Assembly: GCA_947053345.1 (NCBI GenBank)
Contig: CAMRSM010000015.1
Span: 1 to 64,000, forward strand
Length of the DNA: 64,000 nucleotides
Reading direction: 5' to 3'
DNA from: an uncultured Lachnospiraceae bacterium
GTDB taxonomy: Bacteria; Bacillota; Clostridia; Lachnospirales; Lachnospiraceae
In this document: positions 35,810-44,953 of the stretch, one piece after another
Layout: every line of letters starts with the position of its first letter
Numbering within the stretch: the first letter of the stretch is position 1
Position numbers and translations under genes: made by a program
Notes under the pieces: generated by a model
Database searches by the model: none
Seen by the model: the letters and a program-made list of their open reading frames with translations, nothing else
Told to the model about the DNA's origin: nothing

Positions 35810-36673
35810 CTAGCGCAGATCCTCCATCGCACAGCCGTCCATGTCCGTGAACTCCTGGTTCTCACCGACCATCCCCCAGATAAAAGTGTAAGCCTGCGTG
35901 CCGGAACCTGCATGGATCGACCAGCTCGGCGAGATCACAGCCTGCTCGTTGCGCATGATGATATGCCTTGTCTCGTCCGGCTCGCCCATATAGTGGAACA
36001 CAAGCGCGTCCTTTGGCATATCGAAATACAGATACACCTCCATGCGGCGGTCATGCGTATGACAAGGCATCGTGTTCCAGACCGAACCCGGCATCAGCTT
36101 TGTCATGCCCATCACAAGCTGGCAGCTCTCCACCTGCCCCGGCAGGATGTATTTGCAGATCACGCGGTGGTTCGACTCCTCAAGCGACCCGAGCTCCACC
36201 TTGTTTTCCGGCTTCACGATGACAACTCCTTTTGCCGCCTCACCGTCCTGACGAATCAGGACGGTCGGGTAAGTTTTGTGTGCCGGTGCGCTATTGATAT
36301 AAAACTTCGCAGGATTTGTTTTATCCGCACTCGCAAAGGAAATATCCCTCGCCCCCATGCCGATGTACATGCCCTCCTTATAGTTTACCCGGTATTCTTT
36401 CCCGTCAACCATGATTATGCCGTCCCCGCCGATGTTGATGATCCCCATCTCACGGCGCTGTAAAAAATACTCCGCCCGCAGCTCATCCCCCGCCGTAAGT
36501 GCGATCGGTCCATTCACCGGAACCGCCGATCCCGTGATAATCCGGTCAATATGGCTGTACACCAGCTTGATCACATCCGGGGCAAAAAGATCATCAATCA
36601 AAAACTCTTCGCGGAGTCTGCCCGTCGTATAATGCTTTACATCCTTCGGGGATGCTGCCGTCCTCAATTCCAT
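35810..36673 (-). CDS. kduI: 5-dehydro-4-deoxy-D-glucuronate isomerase
   Basis: This 287-aa cupin isomerase converts 5-keto-4-deoxyuronate, from pectin or glycosaminoglycan breakdown, to 3-deoxy-glycero-hexulosonate. The zinc site is visible in MPCHTHDRRMEVYLYFD with the downstream HAGSGTQAYTFIWGM, and the N-terminal KHYTTGRLREEFLI is family-typical. GAGGAG precedes ATG 36673. It is followed 200 bp downstream by DegV and preceded by kdgK on the same strand. Together kduI and kdgK make a uronate degradation pair; kduD and the KDPG aldolase are not in the window. Confidence 0.95.
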   Translation of the reverse strand: MELRTAASPKDVKHYTTGRLREEFLIDDLFAPDVIKLVYSHIDRIITGSAVPVNGPIALTAGDELRAEYFLQRREMGIINIGGDGIIMVDGKEYRVNYKEGMYIGMGARDISFASADKTNPAKFYINSAPAHKTYPTVLIRQDGEAAKGVVIVKPENKVELGSLEESNHRVICKYILPGQVESCQLVMGMTKLMPGSVWNTMPCHTHDRRMEVYLYFDMPKDALVFHYMGEPDETRHIIMRNEQAVISPSWSIHAGSGTQAYTFIWGMVGENQEFTDMDGCAMEDLR

Positions 36674-36905
36674 GATAAAATCTCCTCTTCTGCCGCCTGC
36701 CTGCGGCAAATCCTAAACCGTTCCCGCCATCCATGCCGCAAAAAACGCGGCAGCCAAGCCCATATCCATTATCAAAAACCGCGCGGGGCAGCCATTGCAA
36801 CCCACCGGAAGAACGAGAATGGACCCACACGGACTCCCTCCTGCTCTCCCCTGTGAAAAAGGCACCTCCATAATTCTTTTCCCGTTCTTGCGCCCCTTTC
36901 ACATT

Positions 36906-37937
36906 TCAGCGCTGTACCCTTCCGGATCCGTCGCCGCCCGCAAGGTTCTCCACATCCGCACGGGACACAAGGTTGAAATCACCCGGGATCGTATGCTTTA
37001 GCGCCGAAGCCGCCACACCGAACTCCAGCGCCTCTTTAAAGTCCTTGCCGTCAAGCATCCCGCAGATCACGCCCGCCGCAAACGAATCGCCGCCTCCCAC
37101 GCGGTCCACGATCGGCGCAATATGGTACTCGCGCGAATGGTAGAACTCCTGCGTATCGCGCTTGTAGATGCACGCCGACCAGCCGTTGTCGGATGCCGAA
37201 CGGCTGACGCGCAGAGAGCTGATGACATACTCAAAATTAAATTTTGCCACCATCTGCTTAAAAATATCCTGGTAGCCGGCAAGCTCCAAGTCACCGCTCG
37301 TCACATCGGTATTGCCCGGCTGAAAGCCAAGCACCTTCTCCGCGTCCTCCTCGTTGCCGATGCAGACATCCACATACTGCATCAGGTTCGTCATCACCTT
37401 CTGCGCTTTCTCGGAACTCCAGAGTTTCTTGCGGAAATTCAAATCGCAGGAAACCTTGACCCCCGCCTTCTTTGCCGCCTTCAATGCAGTCTCGGTCAAT
37501 TCCGCCGCCGCGTCCGAAACCGCCGGCGTGATGCCCGTAAAATGAAACCAGTCCACATCTTTAAAAATCCCGTCAAAATCAAAATCCGCCGCCACCGCCG
37601 TGGAGATTGACGAGTGCGCACGGTCATACACAACATTGGATGCCCTCATCGCCGAACCGGTCTCAAGAAAATAAATCCCAAGCCTCTCCCCGCCGAGAGC
37701 GATATGTTTTGTCCCGACGTTCATCTTGCGCAATGCCGCCACCGCACACTCCCCAATCGGGTTCTTCGGAACCTTTGTCACAAACTCCGTGTCATGCCCG
37801 TAATTCGCGAGCGATACCGCAACATTCGCCTCACCGCCGCCGTAGCAGACATCAAACTCATCCGCCTGGATAAACTTTTCGTTGCCCGGTGTGGACAGAC
37901 GGAGCATAATTTCCCCCATTGTAACAACCTTTGCCAT
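36906..37937 (-). CDS. kdgK: 2-keto-3-deoxygluconate kinase (PfkB family)
   Basis: This 343-aa PfkB/ribokinase-fold sugar kinase is predicted to phosphorylate 2-keto-3-deoxygluconate to KDPG. Signature 1 is YGGGEANVAVSLANYG. Signature 2 is DRVGGGDSFAAGVICGM, with the catalytic Asp and anion hole. Substrate contacts typical of KDG kinases (GERLGIYFLETGSAMRAS, and Arg near AHSS) and the neighbouring kduI support this choice over fructokinase. GGAG precedes ATG 37937. Confidence 0.88.
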   Translation of the reverse strand: MAKVVTMGEIMLRLSTPGNEKFIQADEFDVCYGGGEANVAVSLANYGHDTEFVTKVPKNPIGECAVAALRKMNVGTKHIALGGERLGIYFLETGSAMRASNVVYDRAHSSISTAVAADFDFDGIFKDVDWFHFTGITPAVSDAAAELTETALKAAKKAGVKVSCDLNFRKKLWSSEKAQKVMTNLMQYVDVCIGNEEDAEKVLGFQPGNTDVTSGDLELAGYQDIFKQMVAKFNFEYVISSLRVSRSASDNGWSACIYKRDTQEFYHSREYHIAPIVDRVGGGDSFAAGVICGMLDGKDFKEALEFGVAASALKHTIPGDFNLVSRADVENLAGGDGSGRVQR

Positions 37938-38172
37938 GTCCCTGATCTCCTTTTTATTTAAGTTCCGCATTCGCCCTTCCGCACCGACAACCTGCAGAGG
38001 AATCTCCATCCGCTTTCCTCCCGGAAATTCCTTCTGGCACGGTACAAGGGCCATGCTGTTTAAAACCTGCCCGGTATTTGCCGGGACAAGCCCCTTACAT
38101 AATTTTACCGCTTTTGGGAGCGGTTGTCAATTACGGGATCGAAATAGCCCCCGCCTTGCGCATACACTGTTC

Positions 38173-39012
38173 TCATCCCATCACTTCTCCAAGACAATAC
38201 GCCACAACCGCCTGCTGCACCCACAACAAACTTTCTTTAAATCCATACCCGACAAAATACTTTGAACCAACCACCTCTTCGGTTACTTCCTCCCCGCGGT
38301 AAAACGGCGGGCAGGGATTCAGCACAGCCCCCTCATTCGCGAGCCGCATCGCCGCAAGTGTCACTTGGCAGTCCTTAAAATCAGGAAGCATCGAAGAAGG
38401 CAGGGAATCCGTGCAGATAACATCCTTGCCCACAACCGCTTCCCAAATATTGCGGCAGTTCTTTACCCCTTCCATCTCATAGCCTTTCCCGCAGCACTGA
38501 GTCAGGTCAAGCCCCAATACCTGCGCCGCCTCCTTCCAGGAAAAGCCGATATTCCCGGCCTTGCCGCAAAACAGATATTTATCCTTCCGAAAATCCTCCC
38601 GCATCTTAGATAAGGCATACAAATCCGAAAGCACCTCGCACGGATGGTTACAGTCCGTCATCGCGTTGACCACAGGCGCATCAAGATACTTTGCCATCGT
38701 TTCAATCACGCGGATATCCTTGTGCCTTACAACCACCAGATCCGCCCACTGATCCAAATATCCGCATACATCCCGCAGATCTTCTTTTTTCTCAAGCACC
38801 TCCGCCGGAAAGCGGATGGACTGTCCTCCCTGCAGATAAATCCCCTTCTCAAACGTCACCCGCGTCCGCAGGCTCGAATCCGGGAAAAATAAGACCGCGC
38901 TTTTCTCCCGCAGTCCCCCTTTCCGTTTTCCCTGTTTCATTTCATCCGCAATCCGAAAAATCTGATCCACATCACCGGAATGCAGATCTGTCAGCCGGAT
39001 AAAATCCTTCAT
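38173..39012 (-). CDS. Aspartate/ornithine carbamoyltransferase-family protein, atypical
   Basis: This 279-aa protein has both family domains: the carbamoyl-phosphate half with DSSLRTRVTFEKG (the STRTR motif, with Leu for Thr) and NHPCEVLSDLYAL (HPxQ/HPCQ with Glu for Gln), and the amino-acid half. The canonical HCLP motif is replaced by NPCPPFYRGEEV. It is about 25-50 residues shorter than OTCase. These changes argue against a standard ArgF; a different acceptor amine or loss of activity is possible. It overlaps the upstream methyltransferase gene by 4 nt (ATGA). No arginine genes are adjacent. Confidence 0.75.
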   Translation of the reverse strand: MKDFIRLTDLHSGDVDQIFRIADEMKQGKRKGGLREKSAVLFFPDSSLRTRVTFEKGIYLQGGQSIRFPAEVLEKKEDLRDVCGYLDQWADLVVVRHKDIRVIETMAKYLDAPVVNAMTDCNHPCEVLSDLYALSKMREDFRKDKYLFCGKAGNIGFSWKEAAQVLGLDLTQCCGKGYEMEGVKNCRNIWEAVVGKDVICTDSLPSSMLPDFKDCQVTLAAMRLANEGAVLNPCPPFYRGEEVTEEVVGSKYFVGYGFKESLLWVQQAVVAYCLGEVMG

Positions 39013-39836
39013 CCCCTCCCTCCCCGCTGCCTCACCACCTCATACATCAAAATCGACGCGGCGCAGCTTACATTAAACGAGGACGCGTACGAGCTCTCTG
39101 CCATCGGGATGGTACAGAGCTCGTCACAGGCATCCTTGAATGCCTTATTTAATCCCATCGTCTCATTTCCCATCATCATCAGCAGCGGAACCGTCAGATC
39201 TGCCTCCCAGATTGTTTTTTCCTTGTGCGCGGTTGTTCCGAGTATTGTAAAACCGGGGTATCTGCGCTTTAAATCCGCGGCGAAAGAAAATAGCCCTGCA
39301 TTATCCTCCATCCGTATCACCGGCATATTAAAAAACGATCCCATCGCCGAAACGACCACATCCGGATCGTACAGATCGACCGCGTGCCCCGTAAGGATCA
39401 GCATGTCCGCGCCGAGCGCATCGCAGGAACGAATCATCGTGCCGAGGTTTCCGCGGTTGGACGGGCGGTCAAACAAAACGAGGAACGGTGTTTCGGACAA
39501 TGGCACCTCATCGAGGCTGTCCCCGCGCATCCCGATCACCGCCATCAGCTCCGATGTATCTTCCTTTCCGCTCAAATCCCGCATCAGCTCCGATGTCAGA
39601 CAGTAATTCATTTCCGTGCGGGTATTCGCGATCATATCCTTCGCCCAGCCGGAAAGGTTCGTCTTATCGTACAGGAAAGAATGGATTTCCCAACGGTTTT
39701 TCACTGCCTCGTTAAGGCTGCGGACACCCTCCACCAGAAATTCCCGGTAACGGTATCGTTTGTTGCGGTTTGTCTTTAACACCTCAAACTTCTGGAATGT
39801 ACTGTTTCTTGTGTATATATTCGTTTCTTTCATCAT
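39009..39836 (-). CDS. SpoU/TrmH-family RNA 2'-O-methyltransferase
   Basis: This 275-aa enzyme is of the SPOUT knot class. An N-terminal substrate-binding part (RYRYREFLVEGVRSLNEAV) is followed by the three SpoU motifs: PSNRGNLGTMIRSCDALGA, LLMMMGNETMGL and IPMAESSYASSFNVSCAAS. The usual SLNV reads SFNV. It methylates ribose in rRNA or tRNA; the exact site is not predictable. Three ATG codons follow GGAGG (39839, 39836, 39833), and the middle one is taken. It is coupled to the carbamoyltransferase-like gene. Confidence 0.88.
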   Translation of the reverse strand: MMKETNIYTRNSTFQKFEVLKTNRNKRYRYREFLVEGVRSLNEAVKNRWEIHSFLYDKTNLSGWAKDMIANTRTEMNYCLTSELMRDLSGKEDTSELMAVIGMRGDSLDEVPLSETPFLVLFDRPSNRGNLGTMIRSCDALGADMLILTGHAVDLYDPDVVVSAMGSFFNMPVIRMEDNAGLFSFAADLKRRYPGFTILGTTAHKEKTIWEADLTVPLLMMMGNETMGLNKAFKDACDELCTIPMAESSYASSFNVSCAASILMYEVVRQRGGRG

Positions 39837-40085
39837 CATAAACCTCCATGATACACGGATTTTTTGCCGCCGTGCTATCCTCACGGCAGAACATCCTCCC
39901 CGCCATACGCGCACGCGAAAGATATCCCCCGTGTGCCCTTCTCGAAAAATTCCGCCAGCATAAACCCCGCGGATGTTCCTCACGATCACGATCCTGACAT
40001 CAAAACCCGTCCTACCTGATTATAACATTTTCCCGCCCTGATTACCACTATAAAAGTTTTCGTGGCGCATTTTTTCGAAAAAACA

Positions 40086-40124
40086 TTTCAATAAACCGGT
40101 TTTTGTGTTATGATAGAGCTATCA
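40086..40124 (+). promoter_or_regulatory. Promoter of the GH26 gene with an overlapping dyad
   Basis: TTTCAA (40086-40091), a 17-bp spacer and TATGAT (40109-40114). The dyad TGATAG-AG-CTATCA (40111-40124) covers the -10 and the start site, a position suited to a repressor. Confidence 0.6.
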
Positions 40125-40146
40125 CGATCCGGGAGGTTTTTGATCT

Positions 40147-41322
40147 ATGAACAAGAAAAAATTATTTACAATATTCCTCTCGCTTTCCCTGGCACTGCCG
40201 GGTTTTGCCGGATGCGGCAAGGGGGAAGCGGATGCGCAGGGCACGCCGACCATCGCGGACAATGCAGGAGAGGATGAATCCAAAGGAAACGCAGACCATG
40301 AAAAAGATACCGCAGGGAGCGGGGAGGCGGGCGAAGACGCAGCGGACGGCGGTGGGGACGATGCGGCAGAAGAAAACACCCCTGACATCCAGATCACGCA
40401 CATCCGCGACCTCTCAAATCCGAACGCCACCGAAAAGACGAAGCTTGTTTATGATTACCTGTGCAGCGTCACAGGACAGGGCATCATCTCCGGCGTGGAG
40501 GAATCCGTTGGTGCCCAGAACTCGAATGCCGAGATCCAGTACATCAAAAAAGTTTCCGACAAATACCCGGCACTGCGCGGCTTCGATTTTATCAACGACG
40601 ATTTTGACGGTGTTGTCAAGCGCGCAAGTTTCTGGGGCAACGACATGAAAGGCCTTGTCACGATCAGCTGGCACTGGGGTACCCCGCCGGACGGCATCGG
40701 CTACGAATCCAGCAAGGGCAGCGTTGACATGGACGAACTGCTCACCGAGGGAAGCGAGCTTTACAATGCCATGATCGTCCAGATGGACACTGCCGCCGAA
40801 GCACTAAAGGAATTACAGGAAGCGGGTGTGGTCGTCCTCTGGCGGCCGTTCCACGAATTTGACGGGCAATGGTTCTGGTGGGGCAAGGGCGGCAGCGAAA
40901 AATTCATCACCCTCTGGAAATTGATGTATGACCGCTACACAAACCATCACGGTCTGAACAATCTGATCTGGGTACTGGGCTACAGCAGCCAGGTCAAAAG
41001 GGACTGGTATCCGGGCGATGCGTACGTGGATATCTGCGGCGCAGACAGCTACGCGAACGGCACGCGCAAAGCACTGTATAAGCTTGTATCCGGCTATGCC
41101 GCACAAGGTATGCCGATTCCGCTGCACGAGTGCGACAACATCCCCGACCCGGACAAACTGCAGGAAGAAGGGACGAATTGGACCTGGTTCATGACATGGA
41201 CATTGAGTTATCTGAAAGAGAAGAATACAAAAGAAAGCCTAAACGCGATTTTCAATCATGACTATGTGATCACGCTGGATGAACTGCCGGATTTTAATGC
41301 GCTGATGGAGGGCGCGGAATAA
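40147..41322 (+). CDS. GH26 beta-mannanase-like lipoprotein
   Basis: This 391-aa exported protein has a lipoprotein signal (LSLALPGFAGCGKG, lipobox Cys about residue 22), then an acidic Gly/Asp/Glu-rich linker (about 25-85). The GH26 TIM-barrel has the acid/base Glu in WRPFHEFDGQWFWWG and the likely nucleophile Glu in PIPLHECDNIP. It also has QGIISGVEES at the family start and a WHWGTPP loop. It is predicted to cut beta-mannans at the cell surface. It is a single gene with its own promoter and a shared terminator. Confidence 0.9.
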   Translation: MNKKKLFTIFLSLSLALPGFAGCGKGEADAQGTPTIADNAGEDESKGNADHEKDTAGSGEAGEDAADGGGDDAAEENTPDIQITHIRDLSNPNATEKTKLVYDYLCSVTGQGIISGVEESVGAQNSNAEIQYIKKVSDKYPALRGFDFINDDFDGVVKRASFWGNDMKGLVTISWHWGTPPDGIGYESSKGSVDMDELLTEGSELYNAMIVQMDTAAEALKELQEAGVVVLWRPFHEFDGQWFWWGKGGSEKFITLWKLMYDRYTNHHGLNNLIWVLGYSSQVKRDWYPGDAYVDICGADSYANGTRKALYKLVSGYAAQGMPIPLHECDNIPDPDKLQEEGTNWTWFMTWTLSYLKEKNTKESLNAIFNHDYVITLDELPDFNALMEGAE

Positions 41323-41410
41323 GCAATTAGTAAAACTGCAAAGCTGCATAAAGCTATATTGTCCTTCTGCCGTCCGCTATATCCGCAAACTTTACTACTG
41401 CGTAAATTTA

Positions 41411-41440
41411 AACGCCCCCGCCATGAAAGGCGGGGGCGTT
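41411..41440. terminator. Terminator between GH26 and the large surface protein
   Basis: A 12-bp GC-rich stem (AACGCCCCCGCC with GGCGGGGGCGTT) has a 6-nt loop and short T tracts on both sides. It serves convergent genes. Confidence 0.7.
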
Positions 41441-41505
41441 TGTCCACTATATTTTTAATCCAGGGGGATCAAAAAACTATTTCTTCCGTTCTCTTTCATG
41501 ACCGC

Positions 41506-44500
41506 TTACTGGGTCACGCCAACCTTGATCGACTTATCGATCGGGATGATCATCTCATAGTAGTACGTGCTCGTTACACCATCAATTGTTTCCTTGTACG
41601 TAACGATGCAGCGAACCTGTTTTACCGATACATAATCGCCCTGAACAACGAAGTCATCGCTCAGCACAACGGTATAGTTTCCTGCATTGTCCGTAGGATA
41701 GCTTCCATCCCTGTTCTTCTTTACATACCCGACATAGATATTTCCGGAGATGTAAGCATCGGTGTTATCATCGTTGAGCTTCTTAAAGGTAAATGCTTCG
41801 CGGACTGCATCCACAACGCCGCTTACCGTTGCCGCAGGCTCACTTACACTGCGGTGATCCCAATTCCAGGCAACTGCCGGCTGTGTATCGTTAACTTTGA
41901 TCACAGTGCCCGCCTTGTAAGAAGGCTTCGCGGAATTCTCGGAGATAAACAGGGATACCTGATAGCTTCCGGTCTTGATCTTCTGGATCAGCTGCCTGCC
42001 CTCGATATCCGCTGCGGCAACTGCTGCAGTTCTCGTCGCAGAAGAAAGGCTGTCAATCGCGGAGCCGGATACTACCTTGACATCGTTTACAACTCTTACC
42101 GGCACAAAATCAAGGTCTTTCCCGTTTGCAACCAGATCCGGGCTGCCGACATAATCATTCATCTGATTGATGATCACGGTATTCTGATTTATGTCCGTAT
42201 TTGCAATGGCACTGCTCTTTGCGGTCAACGCAAGATGCTCGATCTTAAAACCGTCGCGGTCCAGACTGTAAGCCTTGATCGTAACCGTCTTGTCCTGGAT
42301 CCTGCCGCTTTCCCAGTCATTTCCGGTAAGTTTCATATCAATATCATTTTTTGCAACAAGCTGATAGTTCTTTACCGCTGCACCAGCCGTATTCTTTGCG
42401 GAAAATGCCACGGCTGCCGTCAGGGTCTTCTTTGTAATCCCGTCATTGTAGGTCGCAGTACAAAGGACACGGATGCTGCTCAACTGGTTTGCCGGAAGAT
42501 TCTTTGCCTTGATCTTGACCTGATACGAACCATCCCAGATCTGATCCGGACTTTCCGTAACCTCCCCATTCCCATTGTAGAATCCTACATAATCCTTTAC
42601 GGTGCTGTTACCATAAACCTCAAAACTAAGCGTCATATCCCTGGTAAACGCAGCACCCAGCTGATCCACCGGATTCATGGTCAGCACAATCACATCATCC
42701 ACATCCCCGCCCGGGTTGTAGCTCAATTTCTGGGAATCTACCGATGCGCTGAAGCCCGTGAACTCCCTCTTTGCCCAAACCTTGACCGGGCAGACACCGA
42801 TGTACATCTCATCGTAGTATACGTAGATATTTACGATGCCGTCCTTCGGTTCCTTCGGCGGGAACAGATTTCCGTGCTCCTCATCCACGATCAGCTTATC
42901 CTCATTCTCCGTCTTGAAGGTGAACTTGGAATCACAGCAGCTCGTAACATCCACTTTCTCATTTCCGTAATAAACATCCGCGTCAATGATCAGCTTCTTG
43001 CCAAGATCATCCGCCGCAAATTCTTTGGAATTAAACGCATCCCAATCCCAGTGCATCTTGCCATCGTCCGCAACACCCCAAGCCATAATCTGGCCCCTGA
43101 CAAGGCTGTGGTTGCCCGGACGGATCGTAGTGGTATCCGTCAGCTCATTCCCCTTCTTTTCCTCATTGAAGTAATCCTTGAAGGTCGCCTTTACATTGAC
43201 CGCGATATTGGAATCCTTTGTGTAGAAGTAGATGACCGGATTCAGCGGGTCTGTTACAAAATTATACTCTACATGGTACTGCGTATTGCTGATCTCCTCA
43301 AGCGTTACGCTTGCCCTCCAGCCAAGATAATCCCTGCAATCCGTGATGTCAACATCCTGGCCGTTCGCACCTGCCGCATAGATGCGGAGCGATACATTTG
43401 TTTTGCTCGTATCCTCACCGAGTGTCTCACTGCTTCCCGCGGATACCTTCAACTTCGCCGCCACATTCTTTGTCGTGGTAACGGTAACTTCCTTATCCTT
43501 GTAGCGGATAATGTAATCGGTCTGCTGGTCTAACTCATCGAACATGGTCACGTCAACCACATTCTTAACATCGCCTCTCTGGGAAAGCTTTCCGATGATG
43601 ACCGCGGTCTCGCCGATCTTCTCGTTGGAAGCATTCTTTAATACCCTGTAAACCTTGACGATATCTTCCTTCTCGGTTACGTCCGCGGATGCGGATGTAA
43701 AGTACTTGGAAGTCTCATCGACCGCAGCCTTTGCGGTTGCTTCCGTATCAAATGTAACCTCAAATGCGTTGTGCGCAGACTGCTGTGCGATCATACCCTG
43801 CTTTACAACAACCGTATACTCTTTGGAGACACCCATCGGGTATTCGCCGGTCACCGCATCTTTCCCCTCGGACTGAACCGTCCAGATTGTAAGGGTTGCC
43901 TCACCTGTCCCAACCGCGGTCAGCATACCGGTTGTCTTTGTTACCTTAAAAACATTCTCATCCGAAGACTTAAAACGCACACTGTCCGTTGTGTAGTTCT
44001 TCTGGGTTCTGTTCCACTCGGTATTGCCCTCGGCATCCTTGCGGACCGCGGTGAGCTGCAGCTTGTCACCAACCGTAAAACCTGCCTCAACTTTCTTTGC
44101 GCTGTCGGAGCTTAAACCAACTTTCGCGGCGTTTCTCTTTACGGTAACAACACATTCTTTGACTACGGTATCCACATCCTCGCCGGTAAATGTTGCAGTA
44201 ACGGTCGTGCTCCCGACTTTGACTGCCGTAACTTTCCCCTTGCTGTTTACGGTAGCAATGTCAGTATCAGCGGATTCGAACATGACTTTATCATAACCGT
44301 TCTCCCGCCAGCCCCAGACGCTTGCGTAACGCTCGCCTTTCAAATTTCCCGTGATATCATTGCCTTCCCCGGCTTCACTGCCCTCGCCATTGCCGCTGTC
44401 AAGATACAGCCGCAATGTTTTGTACATATCCGGCTCATGGGATGCCGCAGCTGCCGTCTTAGCCGGAAGCATGGTCACAACCATTGCGAGGGCTAACACG

Positions 44501-44529
44501 AAGGCGATCTTTTTGAAGATACTCTTCAT
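41506..44529 (-). CDS. Large Big2-containing surface protein
   Basis: This 1007-aa exported protein has a clear signal peptide (KKIAFVLALAMVVTMLPAKTAAA). The N-terminal part contains two Big2-like Ig repeats (about 30-130 and 135-250, e.g. ESADTIATVNSKGKV-like and SSDENVFKVTKTTG cores). A long series of beta-rich segments rich in Asp, Val and Thr follows, with no LPxTG or SLH motif that I can identify. Lys/Asp-rich composition, size and a strong AGGAGG site suggest an abundant S-layer-like or adhesion protein. The opposite strand is open over 2.1 kb but is not a gene. Confidence 0.8.
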   Translation of the reverse strand: MKSIFKKIAFVLALAMVVTMLPAKTAAAASHEPDMYKTLRLYLDSGNGEGSEAGEGNDITGNLKGERYASVWGWRENGYDKVMFESADTDIATVNSKGKVTAVKVGSTTVTATFTGEDVDTVVKECVVTVKRNAAKVGLSSDSAKKVEAGFTVGDKLQLTAVRKDAEGNTEWNRTQKNYTTDSVRFKSSDENVFKVTKTTGMLTAVGTGEATLTIWTVQSEGKDAVTGEYPMGVSKEYTVVVKQGMIAQQSAHNAFEVTFDTEATAKAAVDETSKYFTSASADVTEKEDIVKVYRVLKNASNEKIGETAVIIGKLSQRGDVKNVVDVTMFDELDQQTDYIIRYKDKEVTVTTTKNVAAKLKVSAGSSETLGEDTSKTNVSLRIYAAGANGQDVDITDCRDYLGWRASVTLEEISNTQYHVEYNFVTDPLNPVIYFYTKDSNIAVNVKATFKDYFNEEKKGNELTDTTTIRPGNHSLVRGQIMAWGVADDGKMHWDWDAFNSKEFAADDLGKKLIIDADVYYGNEKVDVTSCCDSKFTFKTENEDKLIVDEEHGNLFPPKEPKDGIVNIYVYYDEMYIGVCPVKVWAKREFTGFSASVDSQKLSYNPGGDVDDVIVLTMNPVDQLGAAFTRDMTLSFEVYGNSTVKDYVGFYNGNGEVTESPDQIWDGSYQVKIKAKNLPANQLSSIRVLCTATYNDGITKKTLTAAVAFSAKNTAGAAVKNYQLVAKNDIDMKLTGNDWESGRIQDKTVTIKAYSLDRDGFKIEHLALTAKSSAIANTDINQNTVIINQMNDYVGSPDLVANGKDLDFVPVRVVNDVKVVSGSAIDSLSSATRTAAVAAADIEGRQLIQKIKTGSYQVSLFISENSAKPSYKAGTVIKVNDTQPAVAWNWDHRSVSEPAATVSGVVDAVREAFTFKKLNDDNTDAYISGNIYVGYVKKNRDGSYPTDNAGNYTVVLSDDFVVQGDYVSVKQVRCIVTYKETIDGVTSTYYYEMIIPIDKSIKVGVTQ

Positions 44530-44722
44530 TTTCTCTTCCTCCTTAAAAAATTTTGGGTTTGATTGGTGCTTCTGGCCGATTGCGGCGAACATGCGACAAA
44601 TTCAGCCAGAATCCTGATTTTGTCTGCGGGAATCCTTGACTAGTATTAAAATATGTGGTTATAATGTGCGTTAATAATACAATACCAAACATAAATCAGC
44701 ACAAAACCACGGCTTTCCAAAC

Positions 44723-44750
44723 AAAAAACCCAGGCTTTGCGCCTGGGTTT
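44723..44750 (-). terminator. Terminator after the 41-codon gene
   Basis: On the minus strand AAACCCAGGC (44726-44735 on plus) pairs with GCCTGGGTTT (44741-44750), with a 5-nt loop and a T6 tail. It lies 8 bp past the small gene stop codon. Confidence 0.8.
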
Positions 44751-44757
44751 CCTCCTG

Positions 44758-44883
44758 TCATATGTCAAAATCTATTTCATAGTAGTTGTACTCATAGTCG
44801 TACAGATAAATTGAGTTTTCGCATATGGTATAGGTTTCATCAATGTTGATTTCAATGTGACATATCTCATTCTGTAAAATCAT
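44758..44883 (-). CDS. 41-aa acidic, tyrosine-rich small protein
   Basis: This short reading frame is preceded by GGGG at suitable spacing and followed after 8 bp by a strong intrinsic terminator. The product is very acidic and unusually rich in Tyr and Ile (it ends YDYEYNYYEIDFDI) with two Cys (EICHIEI, TICEN). It has no signal peptide. I do not recognise the family. The terminator directly behind it and the lack of any other use for this 350-bp gap favour a real small gene; an RNA or a relic is possible. Confidence 0.5.
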   Translation of the reverse strand: MILQNEICHIEINIDETYTICENSIYLYDYEYNYYEIDFDI

Positions 44884-44953
44884 GTAACACCCCGAAAAAC
44901 CAATTTATCTATGTGTAAAAAAGATTTATAAAGCCAATCCCTGTCCCGCCTCC

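Noticed and set aside
41359-43533. 724-codon open frame on the plus strand opposite the large surface protein gene
   Set aside because: It is the mirror of a strongly coding minus-strand gene with signal peptide, ribosome site and Ig repeats; the translated product is Ile/Arg/His-rich nonsense with no ribosome site.
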